DNA of 64,000 nucleotides. Source: Cycas panzhihuaensis (lineage: Eukaryota > Cycadophyta). Location of the stretch: the NCBI GenBank assembly GCA_023213395.1, contig CM041465.1:73725741-73789740 (forward strand), written 5' to 3'. Below, one piece after another: positions 47,145-58,250 of the stretch (the stretch's first letter is position 1; every line of letters starts with the position of its first letter). Both the position numbers and the translations under genes were made by a program. The notes beneath the pieces were generated by a model, which saw only the letters and a program-made list of their open reading frames with translations, was not told the DNA's origin and made no database searches.

Positions 47145-48422
47145 TTACCTCATCGTGTATGGATTCAACCTGCTACCATTTACCACCTTCGAAAGAATCT
47201 TGCCATCAAGTTGTCCGAGTTGGACTGCCCCATTCTTATTGATGCGAATTACCTTATAAGGCCCTAACCAGTGTAATTTCAACTTACTTGATTTTGTCCG
47301 AAATTTACTATCATACATCAACACCAAGTCGCCCTCATAAAATTTTGGCAACCGTAGGTGTTGATCATGCCAGACTTTTCGCTGTTGTTTCTCAGTTTTC
47401 AATTCCCACAATGCGCGTGCTCTTCTTTCATCCAGTTTCAACAACTCAATGACCCTCTCGTTCCACAAATCTCGTTCGTTCATTTGTAGCTGGAAGGCTA
47501 CTTGAAAGCTTTCTACTTGGAACTCCAATGGAAGTACCGCTTCTAAGTTGTAAACCAACTAAAAGGATGTCTATTTATGTGGCTATTTAATCGTTGTCCG
47601 ATCCGCCCAAAGGACAGAATGCAGTCGTTCTGCCCAATCCGTTTTGTCTTCGTTGCAAATCTTAGATAGCTATTTTTAAAATTTTATTGGTACTCTCAAC
47701 TTGGCCGTTAGCTCTAGGGTAATAGGGAGAAGACTAATAATGTTGAATCATAAATTCGTTAGTCAAATGCTTTATGGTACTATTTAAAAAACTACTACCT
47801 TGGTCTAATACTAGCTCCACGGGACAACCAAAATGGATAATGATATTTTCATACAAGAATTTTGTGATATTCATAGCATCACAATGCTTGAGGGATCGGG
47901 TTTCCATCCATTTTGTGAAGAAGTCGTCGGTCACTAGTATGTTTTTGGCATTTGTCCACTTTTCAGGAGGGCTTATTGGTCCGATGAAATCCAATCCCCA
48001 TTTCTCAAAAGTTGCTTGTACCAAAATCAGATCTAAGGGCATAAAAAGACATTTGTTGGGTTTTCCCATTCACTGACAAACGTCACAACTCTTTATCCAT
48101 CTCTCAGTATCTTCAAATATTGATGGCCACCAGAGACCTGCTAATAGAATTTCTGAACTATGGGTTCCAAGCCTTGATGTTTGGCTGTGACTCCTTCATG
48201 AACTTTTCGCAGGACGCCTTATACTTCGTGTTCTAGTATGCATCGTCTCAACACACCATCTGGACCAAGCTTATATAACATTCCTTGTATCAATTAGAAG
48301 GGAAAAGTTTTACAAATAAAACTTTGTCTTTCCACCCGTTCTAATCCCTTAGGTGTTTGGCCCATAGCCAAGTACTCTACAATCCCTTTGTACCATTTTG
48401 GTACAACCTCCACAAAAAATAA
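47145..48422 (-). pseudogene. E10 integrase
   Basis: The core (48069-47734) has FEKWGLDFIGPIS, LVTDDFFTKWMETRSL (first Asp) and VELVLDQGSSFLN (second Asp). A further piece with YYPRANGQVESTNKI (Glu kept) follows after a shift. The C-terminus (47558-47145, 137 residues, intact) reads NLEAVLPLEFQVESFQV, VWHDQHLRLPKFYEGDLVL and the module LHWLGPYKVIRINKNG. The zinc-binding part (48070-48400) is broken. Confidence 0.87.
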
Positions 48423-48960
48423 TTAAGCATCAAAGAAATTGTCTGGTACTCCCGTAGCTAGTTCCCCATCCACTTCCTGTGATAGTACATCAAGTACAGT
48501 ATGTTTCTCTCCTTTTTTGACGATAATTTTGAAATTAAACTCTTGAAATAACATCAGCCAATTATTGATCCTACTCTGCAAAATGGGTTTGTTTATCAAA
48601 TATTTTAAGGCCTGATGATCCACAAAAAAGATAAACGGGTTGGCTAACAGATAATGTCTAAATTTTTGTAAGGCATAGACAATGCCTAAGCCTTCCCATT
48701 CAATAATCGAATAATTTTGCTCAGCATGCATCAATTTCGTGTTGGCAAAATAAATGGAAAAATCCATGTTACTACCCCCTGGTTGAGTCAAGACGCATCC
48801 AATTGCAATCAACGAAGCATCGACATGTATGTGAAATGGCCAGTCCCAATCTAGCAATCTCAGAATAGGAGCTTTTGCAATTTTCTTCTTTAATAATTGA
48901 ATGCCAATTGTTGTTGTAGCTCCCATCGCCAAGCTATTTTCTTCTTGAGTAAATTCTCCA
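48423..48960 (-). pseudogene. E10 RNase H
   Basis: A 169-residue frame encodes PFHIHVDASLIAIGCVLTQ (first Asp), YSIIEWEGLGIVYALQKF, FFVDHQALKYLINKP and WLMLFQEFNFKIIVKKGE. It overlaps the RT frame by 43 bases: a single frameshift near 48900 separates them. Apart from that lesion it looks complete. Confidence 0.9.
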
Positions 48961-49912
48961 AAGGGTTTGCAATCTGTGCATATTCCTTAATGAATTTACG
49001 GTAATAACTTGTCATGCCAAGAAAATCATTTACCTGCTTTGTTGTCTTTGGTGCGAGAAAATTTAAAATAATTGTTACTTTGCCTGGATCTATTTGTAAT
49101 CCCTCATTGGTCACGACGTGCCCCAATAAAAATCTGAAGGCAACCAAAATTGTACATTTCGTCGGGTTCAAACAGAGTTTACTTTTTCGACACATTTCCA
49201 ACATCAATTGCAGGTTTGCCAAATGATCCTTCAGCAATGAATAAATTGCCAAATCATCTAAAAATACTTCAATTGACTTACCAATTTTTTGCCGAAAAAT
49301 ATTCAGAATTATCCTTTGGAAGGTGGTCGATGCATTTGTCAATTCAAAGGGCATGACTTTATATGCACAAGTCCCCCACTCCGTAATAAAGGTTGTCTTC
49401 AACTGGTCTTGTGCTGCGATTCCAACTTGATTGTATCCACTAAAATCGTCTGTGAACGAATATACTTCGTGTCCAACTACCTTTTCAAGAATATCTTCAG
49501 TGAACGGTATTGGAAATGGATCCTTCTTCATTGCTTTGTTGAGGGCTCTGTAATCTACACAAACGTGAAGCTTTCCATTCTTTTTGGGTACCACCACTAT
49601 TGGACTTACCCATTCGCTAGTTTCAACTTCAAAGATGTAGCCAACCTCTAGTAGTTTGTCCAGTTCATCTTTTACCTTTTCCTTGTACTATGGATTCATT
49701 CGATAGGGGCACTATCGTACAGGGTTTGCTCCCTCTATCAGTTCAATCTGGTGTTCTCCCAATTCCAGCAATATCCGTTTTAAATCTTGATAAGACCAAG
49801 CAAAAACATCTTTGTATTCTGAAAATAAAATTGTAGCTTGTTAGACAGTGCCCTTGTCCTAATAATCTCCCATCGACATCATCTAGGGGTGTTCTTTTGT
49901 GCCCAAATTTAT
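48890..49912 (-). pseudogene. E10 reverse transcriptase
   Basis: The pre-RT motif VFAWSYQDLK is readable around 49790. Two stops fall near 49690-49710. The frame 49597-48890 is intact for 235 residues: LHVCVDYRALNKAMKKDPF, SFTDDFSGYNQVGIAA, KVMPFELTNASTTFQRI, catalytic FLDD (residues 112-115) and LGMTSYYRKFIKEYAQIA. It is among the best preserved RT genes of the window. Confidence 0.9.
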
Positions 49913-50530
49913 CTATTGAATGTTTAATTGTTCATTTTGCATCGTTCTACCATCTTCATTTAACCCATATGCTAGTGTTTGGTCGATTACTTGACTTCCA
50001 TATTCCATACTAAAATATTCAATGGGAATTTTGTGGTCATTACCTACTGCTTCAATTTTATAGTAACTTTGCTCAACCTCGGTCCCTAGGGCACTCAAAA
50101 TTTTTGGAACTCGTGAATCATGGTTATGGTACGTAAACGTTTTGCAAAACTCCTTATTGAGCGAATCCCAATTTGTCAACTTCAATTTTTCGCACTGATT
50201 GTACCATAAACTTGAGATTCCTTCAAGGGTCTGAGCCCATCTTTGCACCCATTCACATCTTGGAACTTGCTTTTTTTTCTAGACCTATTCACAATTCTTT
50301 ATATGAGTCGTGGGGTCATCACCATGTCGAAATATCGACAATTCATTTTCTTGTTTTTGAAATCTTGATAAAAAAGTTTTACGTAATTCATCCCATGATT
50401 TAAAATTGCTAACATAAACAGAAAACCATATAGCAGCTTGACCTTCAAGAGACAATGGAAACAACAAGTAACAAGAATCCACATGTTGATTATTACTCAT
50501 TAACAATCGAATACAATATTCTGTATGATT
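49913..50530 (-). pseudogene. E10 Gag-like modules 1 and 2 between PR and RT
   Basis: Module 1 (about 50530-50285) reads LLFPLSLEGQAAIWFSVYV and SWDELRKTFLSRFQKQ. After HIKNCE comes TAG (50287-50285). Module 2 (about 50284-50080) reads VQRWAQTLEGISSLWYNQ and NWDSLNKEFCKTF. Both follow the Gag capsid pattern L-x-G-x-A/S-x-x-W-(F/Y) ... W-x-x-L-x-x-x-F. Capsid domains normally belong to gag, before PR; here PR lies upstream (50877-51330) and RT downstream. The same arrangement exists in E12. Confidence 0.75.
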
Positions 50531-51690
50531 GTTTGTTTGGTTTACTTGGGCCTAGAATTTATTTCCATTTGTGAAACTCTCTCAAGTTCCTTATAATTTC
50601 TTCTGTTTGGGAAATTGTTGCTTCATTCTTTGAAATTGCTTGATCTTTTGATTCCAAAGGGTCCATACATACTTCCAATTTGTAGCATGGAGTGGATTCT
50701 GTTTCACCCTAGGCATTTTGCAACCAATTCATCATATACGTCGATGATGCACTGCTTGGTAAGGTCAGTTGTAACTGATATGCAATTTCTGAACATGGGC
50801 TCACAATGGGTTCTGATCCCACAATTGTGGACGATGCTCGTTCCTCATCTGCTATCTTCTCAATGTGAGGCCCGTCTTAGCATAATGATAAGGTCACAAC
50901 TTTGTTTCTTGCCTTTAATGTAAATGTAAACTCTCCCCAATCTTGAATAGCCTTTGTGGCTAATAGCCATGGCTTGCTCAACAATGTTGGATAAGCTCTC
51001 TTTTCGTTTTGCATATGCACCATTGCAAAGTCCATTAAGACGGTGATTCTTGCAACCGTGGCTGGTACATTCATCAACATTCCCATTGGTCTAACCTGCA
51101 ATTGATTAGCCAATCTTATTAAATAATCTAAGACAACCATTTCTGGCCTTCCTAATTCTATCCAAGAAGATTCAGGGAGTACATTAATTTATGATCCCCC
51201 GTCCACAATTGTTTTGCATAGCATCATCCCAAAAATGACCATTGGCACCCTGGGGTCAACCCCTCTGTCTTTAACGACTCTCATCATAGTCTTTCTATCT
51301 AGTCTAAAATCAATTGTTGAAAATAGCCAGCCTCCCACCATTTGAATGCATCAACAATGGGGATTGAGACTTCTAATTCAATTAATAAATCCTTAACCAT
51401 TTGAAGCCTTTGCCATGGATTCATATCTTCTTTTGGATGGAGTTTTTCGAGGGTTGATCGTCGCTTATATGTCTATCCCTTAAATCGCCCCTCGTGCTGA
51501 AATTCTTTTTGTTGACCCTCACCCATTGCATCTTGCAAAATCTTGACGTCTGTGTCACTTTTCTCTTCTACGACAAGTTCATCAAAGATTGTTTTCAAGG
51601 AGATTTTCCCAGATATATAGGTGCGTGGGTTTGAGCAGAAAGGTACAAAATTTTCAAAAATTTCTCTAATTTTTCCACTCAAATTCAATC
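50531..51690 (-). pseudogene. E10 end of gag, protease and linker
   Basis: At 51370-51240 DLLIELEVSIPIVDAFKWW matches the E12 segment just before protease. The active site TIVDGGS-stop-INVLP lies at about 51190-51225. The frame 51140-50877 has LIRLANQLQVRPMGMLMNV, MDFAMVHMQNE and LLSKPWLLATKAIQDWG, matching E12 PR. Between 50876 and 50531 is a broken linker. From 51690 onward homology is lost. Confidence 0.75.
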
Positions 51691-51989
51691 AAGAAATCTT
51701 TGTTCTTAGTATACGAGCAAACTGAGATCATTTTTTGTGAATTTTGAAGACTATTTTGTCAAACCTGAGAGGATTTTCAAAAACGTCCCAGCTGCCCTCT
51801 TTTCTTTGCCGGTCAAATATCTTGAAATTTAGAGACCATTCTAAAAAAATATTTTCAGATTAGTAAACCTCTCATCAAGACCTTTCATTTGAAGTGTGTT
51901 TTGGTCTTATCTGTATAGTTTGGGTGCCGTACAAAATTTTGTATAGTTGTACGGTCTAAGGTTAGTACCTTCAGTTTCTAAAATCAACT
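51691..51989 (+). other. Leader of E11, no LTR or PBS visible
   Basis: Three hundred AT-rich bases separate the broken E10 end from the E11 gag ATG. No TGGTATCAGAGC-like primer site or LTR end occurs, so the 5' end of E11 has been lost or lies elsewhere. Confidence 0.5.
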
Positions 51990-52542
51990 ATGGCCTCATC
52001 CATTCTTGCTCTTTCCGACACGAACAAACTTACACACAATAACTATCATGTCTAGAAAATCAAAATAGAAACATTGTTGAGACCCAAGAACACCTGGAAG
52101 ATTGCAATGGAAGAAGAAGCTAAGCCCATCACTACAGGGACAGATCTGACGAATTGGGAAGAATAGGATAGTGCAATGGTTATAATTTTAAAATTTTCAA
52201 TATCAGATCCTCTCCTTATTTATGTAGAGAAATTGACCTTCACCCCTGTTATTTGGAGTTGTTTTGAAAACTTGTATGAGCAAAAAAATAAGGCTAGAAT
52301 AGTTGCCTTAAAGGAAGAATTATTTAATCTTCATATGAAAGAGACAGAAATAATGACTAAATTTATTCAAAAAGTCATGTATTTAAGAAATGACCTCTCC
52401 AGTGTCAGTGCAACCATCACAGATCAAGAAATAGTGGATATGATTGCTACTAAACTGCCCAAGTCATTTGATATAACCATAAATACAATAATCAATAATG
52501 ATCAGATTGCATTAATGACTCTGGATACCTTAAATGGATTAT
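51990..52542 (+). pseudogene. E11 copia gag, first part
   Basis: The ATG at 51990 opens MASSILALSDTNKLTHNNY, a normal copia gag start. A TAG lies at 52164-52166 and the same frame continues: CFENLYEQKNKARIVALKE, FIQKVMYLRNDLSSV, IATKLPKSFDI and LDTLNGLL. The frame is cut at 52542 by E12 and resumes at 63148 in the correct phase after removal of one target copy. Confidence 0.9.
52538..52542 (+). repeat. Left target duplication of E12 (ATTAT)
   Basis: ATTAT directly before the E12 LTR is repeated at 63143-63147 directly after the other LTR. A 5-bp duplication is what Ty3-type integrase produces. Confidence 0.93.
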
Positions 52543-53370
52543 TGTTGACTCAGGTGTTCCCACTGCACTTGTGGGAACAATGCACTTGTCAAGGTTACAC
52601 AGGTTATAGTCCAGTTAGGATACAGCCAACATGGTTATTCACATACATTCCACAAATTATTCAATGTTTCCACTGAATTATATCACAATAGTACACGTGT
52701 GCGTAAATCAACACATATTCAACATTTCATCCTTATAAACACAGAGAATACACAATTTTCCACGTAACTCTTCTTTCCATTAAGCAATAAGTTTAATTAC
52801 ACAGAGGGCTGGAATGCATTCCAGCAGCATACACTCTTCTATTACATGCGTACCTAGATAGTACTTATCAATAAACACTGCTTCAATCGGCTGTCATACG
52901 TGCTGGCATCCGCACCATTGCGTACCCTGAATATTCGGCTCTCACCCTCACCGAATGGTCCTTGCGTGCTTCCTTAAATGTGCCTCTTCATTGCCTTTTG
53001 ATCAAGGGTTATGATTTTGTCATAACTGTACCCCTTCAGTCAAACGTACCTTTTCCTTAATCATTAGTTATACCTTTAACTAATGTCTTCATCATGTCCG
53101 TACGTCCGTACATACGTCTGGTAGCTCCCGAGGCTTCCATTGGTTCCGTATTGTCGTGCGTACCGCTTCCGTTTAGTTCTGTTCCACTGCTGGTACGTAT
53201 CTGTGTTGCGTACCCATTCCAGGTACGCACCTGTCATATGTACCCAAAATGCTAGTTTTTCCATTGTTTCGCCTCGTGTGTACCTCTATACGGTCCGTAC
53301 CTGCACATCTAGGGTTATCCAGCCTACCTCTGGTCTTCCAACAGCCATATGATCAATTTATGCCCCAACA
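52543..53370 (-). repeat. E12 3' LTR
   Basis: Runs from TGTTGACTCAGG to ATGCCCCAACA. On the minus strand it starts TGTTGGGG after GGGATAGA; the run AGAGAGGGGGAGGAA at 53447-53461 is a second candidate polypurine tract. Aligned with 62319-63142 it has one 8-bp indel (near 53100), two clustered variable spots (near 52670 and 53010) and scattered transitions. GTAC-containing motifs (GCGTACC, GGTACGTA) are frequent between 53090 and 53310. Confidence 0.95.
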
Positions 53371-53465
53371 TCTATCCCGGGTCAACAGTATGGGTTTGAG
53401 CATCCTTGCTCAACAAAATTCCAAAAAAATTTCAAAATTTTGGGGTATTCCTCCCCCTCTCTGTC

Positions 53466-54553
53466 TCAAGGCTGCTCCTGCTGCCTCTGTCCTGCTAGGA
53501 TTTCTTCATTAATCTGTGTTAAGGTAGCAATGATAGAATCCTTTTTCTTAATTTTATCTTGAAGGGCAGCTATCTCGGCTTTATACCCTTCCTCCATTTC
53601 TTGAATAAGCTGAATTATAGGTCCTGATTTATTATTTGGTGTGGGAGGTGCTGAGGCTTCACCTGCTTCCATTGACGAAGGGAAGTCTTCCCATTCTTCC
53701 CAGGAAGCCTCTGCTTCTTCTTCCTCCTCCCCTGATTCCTCTGCACCTTTCTTCCATTTACCTCTTTTGTGGACAGCTTGTTTTGTCCGATGTGGAATAG
53801 GTGTTCCTGGTGTTTTCCGCAACCAGGTGAGTACCTTATGCATTTGTTTTTGAACCCTTCTTTTTGCTTCCGGGCTGTTAATTGAATCTGGGAATTTTGC
53901 CGCCTACTATTTTATTATAGGTTCCCTCAGAGAAATGGTGGTTCTTATTAGCTGTACTTCTGGACATTGATAAAATAATATAGCCAATAGCAAGGAGGGA
54001 TGTCGAAAGGGATGTGTCATAATCTCCTTGATTTGCTGCCTCATGTTTTCTGCCAAAAATTCGGACCAATTCAGTTTTTCTCCTTCCCGAATTTTTAGTA
54101 ATACTGGCATCATACCTCCTGGAATGTATGCATACTTCCGTTTTGACAAAAATCGGGAATTTATAGCTTTCGCTATCCACTTTGAGTCTCGATATCTATG
54201 ATATCTGCTATACGAATTCCACCAGACATTATCTGAGTATTTTCTTGACATAATTCTCTTAACCACATTTCTCGGTCAACTTCTGATCTTTTGGTACCCA
54301 GGGGAATTTCTCCTTCATTTGGAAGTTTTGGTATTGTGTGAATTATTTCTGCATCCATCTTGACCTTCCCGCTATATTTCTTTAGTGCTAACAGGACCTG
54401 GTCCATGAGTTCTGGGTCATAATACATGGGATTGCAGTAAATGTAGTCTCTCTAGCCTGCTTGTTTTACCCTGGTTTGAAATTGAGTTGGTAAAGCTTGC
54501 AATTCCTGCTTAAGCTTTGGTATAAACGCTTCTTGGCATCCTGCTGTCCTCAT
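53466..54553 (-). pseudogene. E12 extra ORF downstream of integrase
   Basis: The likely start is ATG 54553-54551 (MRTAGCQEAF). One TAG lies near 54460; then YYDPELMDQVLLALKKYSG and SEVDREMWLRELCQENT follow. A frameshift near 54190 leads to FLSKRKYAYIPGGMMPVLL, LNWSEFLAENMRQQI and SLLLAILFYQCPEVQ. A second shift near 53880 leads to a Glu-rich linker, a coiled-coil-like QEMEEGYKAEIAALQDKIK and a Gln-rich end. The total of about 360 codons matches the E4 copy throughout its shared part. No signal peptide or transmembrane anchor is obvious. The function is not known. Confidence 0.72.
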
Positions 54554-54866
54554 TTTGGCTGTGAAATTCCAGAGATAGCTGAAAATAACCTAAGAGTGCA
54601 AATAGGAACCCTATGTGCGTACCTTTTGGGTATGCTTGCCGTTTTCTTGAAATTCTGTGCCGAGATGCGTACCGGAGTCACTTTTTCGTCTTACAGGGTC
54701 GTACGGTTGTCTTTCGGCTGCTTGGCGAAAAAATTTGGAGTCGATTCATCCGTCGTTTTTCGCTGCGTACTTCACGGGAATGCTCGCAGGTATGTAATGT
54801 TTTGTCTTATTCACTGTTTTGTCTTATACGTGCTTTTTGGTACGTATAATGTTATTCACTTCCGCT

Positions 54867-55240
54867 GTGCGTACTCGACTGCGTACTTTTTAAGTATGTT
54901 TAATACAATTGAAGAACTTAGGTTTTCTTTATACTGTGCATACCCGACTACGTACTTTCCAGGTACACTTAGTGCAATCGGATAACTTAAGCTTTCTTTA
55001 TACTGTGCGTACCCGACTGCGTACTTTTTAGGTACGTTTAGTGCAATCGGATAACTTAAGCTTCCTTTATACTGTGCGTACCCGACTGCGTACTTTTTAG
55101 GTACGTATAATGTAATTCTAATTCACTTTTTTGAACTGTGTACTAGACTGTATTTCCCTAGTACGTATAGTGTAATTTTTGAAATTTGGTCACTTTTTAG
55201 CGTGCGTGCACAGTAACATACCTTTTTGATACGTAAAATG
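54867..55240. repeat. E12 tandem array, 69-bp units
   Basis: Units start with GTGCGTACCCGACTGCGTAC-like text at 54867, 54936, 55005, 55074 and 55138, giving periods of 69, 69, 69 and 64 bp, with a sixth degenerate unit near 55200. Older, more diverged GCGTACC pieces occur from 54615. The array lies between the IN stop and the extra ORF. Confidence 0.92.
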
Positions 55241-55477
55241 TATTTTGCTTGTATGCTTTTGAATTTTCCTCTGAAATTTTCAGTTTATGATCATCATGCT
55301 ATTGCTTATGTATGTGATGAGTTACGGTTGTTTTTTCTATCTTTTCCAAAAAAAAATTTCTATATGTTTGTTTACATACCGGAGTGGATCACATTCTGGT
55401 ATCAAGGCAAGTCAATTTGCCTCAACTTCATGCAACACGATATAGTACAACCAGTTGATCCGGCTGGTAAAGCTGAT

Positions 55478-56735
55478 CTATTCAAAGTATGGTTTTAGTC
55501 TGCTACCATTTACCCGAGTTGGTAGCAGTGGCCCATCAATTTCTTGTAGCTGCACCGATCCATTGGCGAAGACTTTTTCTGCGATGTACGGTCCCAACCA
55601 CCGCATCCTGAGTTTGCCGGGGTGCATTTTGAACTTGTCGTCGTAAAGTAGCACTTGATCACCTTCTTTGAACTGAGGTTTACGTAAATGTCGGTCGTGC
55701 CATGCTTTTTGTCGTTGTTTTTCTACATTTTGCAACCATTTTGCCATATGTCGCTTCTCTTCTAATCGTACTAATTCTTCCAATCGCTGTCGTAAGGACT
55801 AGAAGTCGTCTAATCGACATTGCATAGCAACTTGTAGACTTGGTATCTCAAATTCCGTCGGAAGAATGGCTTATGTGCCGTAGACAAGCTGGAATGGAGT
55901 TTGTCCAGTTGATCTTTTATACGTCGTTTGGAACGCCCATAGCACGAATGGCAATTTCTACCCAATCGGATCTGTAGGCGTCGCATATCTTCCTTAAGCA
56001 GTTTTCGATTATTTTATTCAAACTTTCCGCTTGGCCATTTGCTCTCGGATAAAGTAGATTTCCGATGACTTATCATGAAGGCTGATGTCAATGTCTCTAT
56101 GGTTTGATTCAGAAAGTGGGCGCCTTGGTTGCTCACAATTTCCAAGGGGCATCCAAATCATGTAATAACCACCTCGTACAGAAATCGAGCTGTACTTTCC
56201 TCATCGGCTTTCCGTAATGCTCTTGCTTCTACCCACTTCGTCATATAGTCAGTTGCCACCAAAATATATCGGGCTTTCGATCGACGAGCGGTTGGTTTAA
56301 TTGGCCCCACGAAGTCGAGTCCCCATTTCTCGAATGGTGCTAGAGGTAAAATGGGATGTAGGGGTTGGAAGTCCTGTCAATTAGGTTTCCCAACTCGCTG
56401 GCAATAGTTGCAAGCTTGGATCCACTTCTTGACGTCCTCGAACATGGATGGCCACCAGAATCCGGACATCAAAATTTTCTGCCATGTGGCTAATTTGCCC
56501 ATGTGTCCACCTGCTACTCCTTCGTGTGCTTGCGACATGATTTGGTTGATCTCGTGTGGTCGAACACAACGTCATTACACTTCGTCTGGTCCCAATTTGT
56601 ATAATTCCCCATTGATTAGTTGATATGGTTCTGCTTTTCTGATAAAATTCCTTTTTCTCGTGCGATCTAATTCTGTCGACACTTCTCCAGTCGCTAAGTA
56701 TTCTGGTATTCCCTCATACCAGTCAGTTGGGACCG
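55478..56735 (-). pseudogene. E12 integrase
   Basis: The N-terminal zinc-binding part (about 56560-56400), the WGLDF motif (about 56320) and the core are readable but broken by several stops and shifts (56500-55790). The C-terminus is intact in 55783-55478: AWHDRHLRKPQFKEGDQVL and MRWLGPYIAEKVFANGSVQ, the GPY module, ending RLKPYFE-stop. It would insert the element's cDNA into the genome. Confidence 0.85.
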
Positions 56736-56736
56736 C

Positions 56737-57265
56737 CTACACGCTGAATAGTGATGCGTCTGGAAAGTCGTCTGGCACTCCCGTGGCTTTTTCCCCGTTT
56801 GTGATTCTTGACAACTGATCAGGGATGATATGGGCTTTTCCGCGTTTCACAATGATCTTAAAAGAAAAATCTTGGAACAACATCAACCACCTGATGATTC
56901 GCCCTCGCATGATCGGTTTGTTTACCAAATACATCAACGCTTGGTGATCGACAAAGAACAAAAATGGATTTGACAATAGATAGTGTCGAAATTTCTACAA
57001 TGCATATACCATGCCAAGTGCTTCCCTCTCTGTCGTCGTGTAATTCTGATCGGCCTTTGTAAGTTTCCGACTGGCGAAATATATCGGGTGATCCGTCTTG
57101 TTGTCACTAGGTTGTGCCAATACGCATCCAATAGCGTATTGTGACGCATCCACATGTACATGGAAGGTCTTCTTCCAATCGGTAATCGCGATATAGGTCC
57201 GCTATGATAGCTTGTTTTAGTGCTTCAAATGCTTGCTGATGTTCCTCCATCCATTCCCATTCAAT
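56737..57265 (-). pseudogene. E12 RNase H
   Basis: The upstream half (57260-56980) is shifted but recognisable (FHVHVDASQYAIGC-like and ETTTEREALGMVYAL-like text in mixed frames). The downstream frame (56976-56737) reads FLFFVDHQALMYLVNKPIM, WLMLFQDFSFKIIVKRGK and IIPDQLSRI. It follows RT directly. Confidence 0.82.
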
Positions 57266-58250
57266 GTTCTTTTTCAATAATTCCTCCAGGGGTCCTGATA
57301 TATATGCATATCCACGATGAACTTTTCGTAGTATCTGTCAACCCCAAAAACCTTTCGGTTGTTTCCTCGTAAGTGGCATAGGAAATGCGGTGTAGATACC
57401 TTAGCTAGATCATCGGCCAATCCTTCTTTGCTGACTATGTGCCCCAACAGGTTTCCAAAGGGTACCAGGAAGGTACATTTTTTTGGGTTCAGGCACAACT
57501 TGTTTTCACGGCATGTTTGTAACATTTCCCTCAAGTTCTCCATGTGATCCTTCATTAATCCATACAATGTCCAATCGTCTAGGAATACATAACTTTTCTC
57601 CAATAAATTTCCGAAATATGTTGATTACAATTCGTTGGAATGTAGCCGGTGCATTCGTAAGACCGAATGGCATCACTTTATATGCATATGTTCCCCATTC
57701 TGTCATGAATGTGGTTTTCGCTTGATCTTCTGGGGCAATCTGCACTTGATTGTACCCGCTGAATCCATCGGTGAAGGAGTATATTTCATTTCTTCCCTCG
57801 CTTCGAATATCTTCTGTAAAAGGTAACGGAAAGGGATCCTTCTTTGCTACCTTATTTAGTTGTCTGTAATCCACACAGACACGGATTTTCCCATTCTTTT
57901 TGGGAACTACCACTACAGGGCTCACTGAGTCACTGTAGTCGATTTCGTAAATATATCCCGCTTCCAACATTTTGTCTAGTTCGGCTTTCACTTTTTCCTT
58001 ATATTTGGGACTCATCCGGTATGGCCTCTGCTTTACTGGTTTCGCATCTTCCACCAAATCGATATGATGCATTCCTATTTCCGGAGGAATACCTTTTAGG
58101 TCCTTATATGACCATGCAAATACATCGCGGAATTCTTCAAACAACTGTTGGGCTTTCGCTACTGTCTGATGATCCCAATAATTTCCAATTTGTATGAGTT
58201 TGGGATTGTCTTGGCTGCCGACATTGATCTCAGTAGTTTTTAACTTAGTT
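57266..58250 (-). pseudogene. E12 reverse transcriptase
   Basis: Within the frame 58519-57506, RT starts near residue 165. It contains RDVFAWSYKDLKGIPPEIG before the domain, then VVVVPKKNGKIRVCVDYRQ, SFTDGFSGYNQVQIAPED (motif A Asp) and KVMPFGLTNAPATFQRIVI. A single frameshift near 57590 moves the rest into 57603-57274, with catalytic FLDD in YVFLDDWTLYG and LGHIVSKEGL. Otherwise the domain is complete. Confidence 0.92.

Larger units (their letters stand above)
42790..51690 (-). mobile_element. E10: Tat-like Ty3 element with Gag-like modules and extra ORF
   Basis: In minus orientation: the end of the gag-PR region (51688-50877), Gag-like modules 1 and 2 (50530-49913), RT, RNase H, IN, a tandem array (46801-47130), an extra ORF (46592-44767), a minisatellite (44150-44590) and an LTR-like region (about 43870-42790). 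Gag proper, PBS and 5' LTR are missing where E11 sequence begins (about 51690). Gene order is that of E12, but sequence divergence is high, so it is a different family of the same group. Confidence 0.82.

Noticed and set aside
54497-54985. 162-residue plus frame
   Set aside because: It overlaps the tandem array and the start of the minus-strand extra ORF; it has no family resemblance and reads through repeat units.
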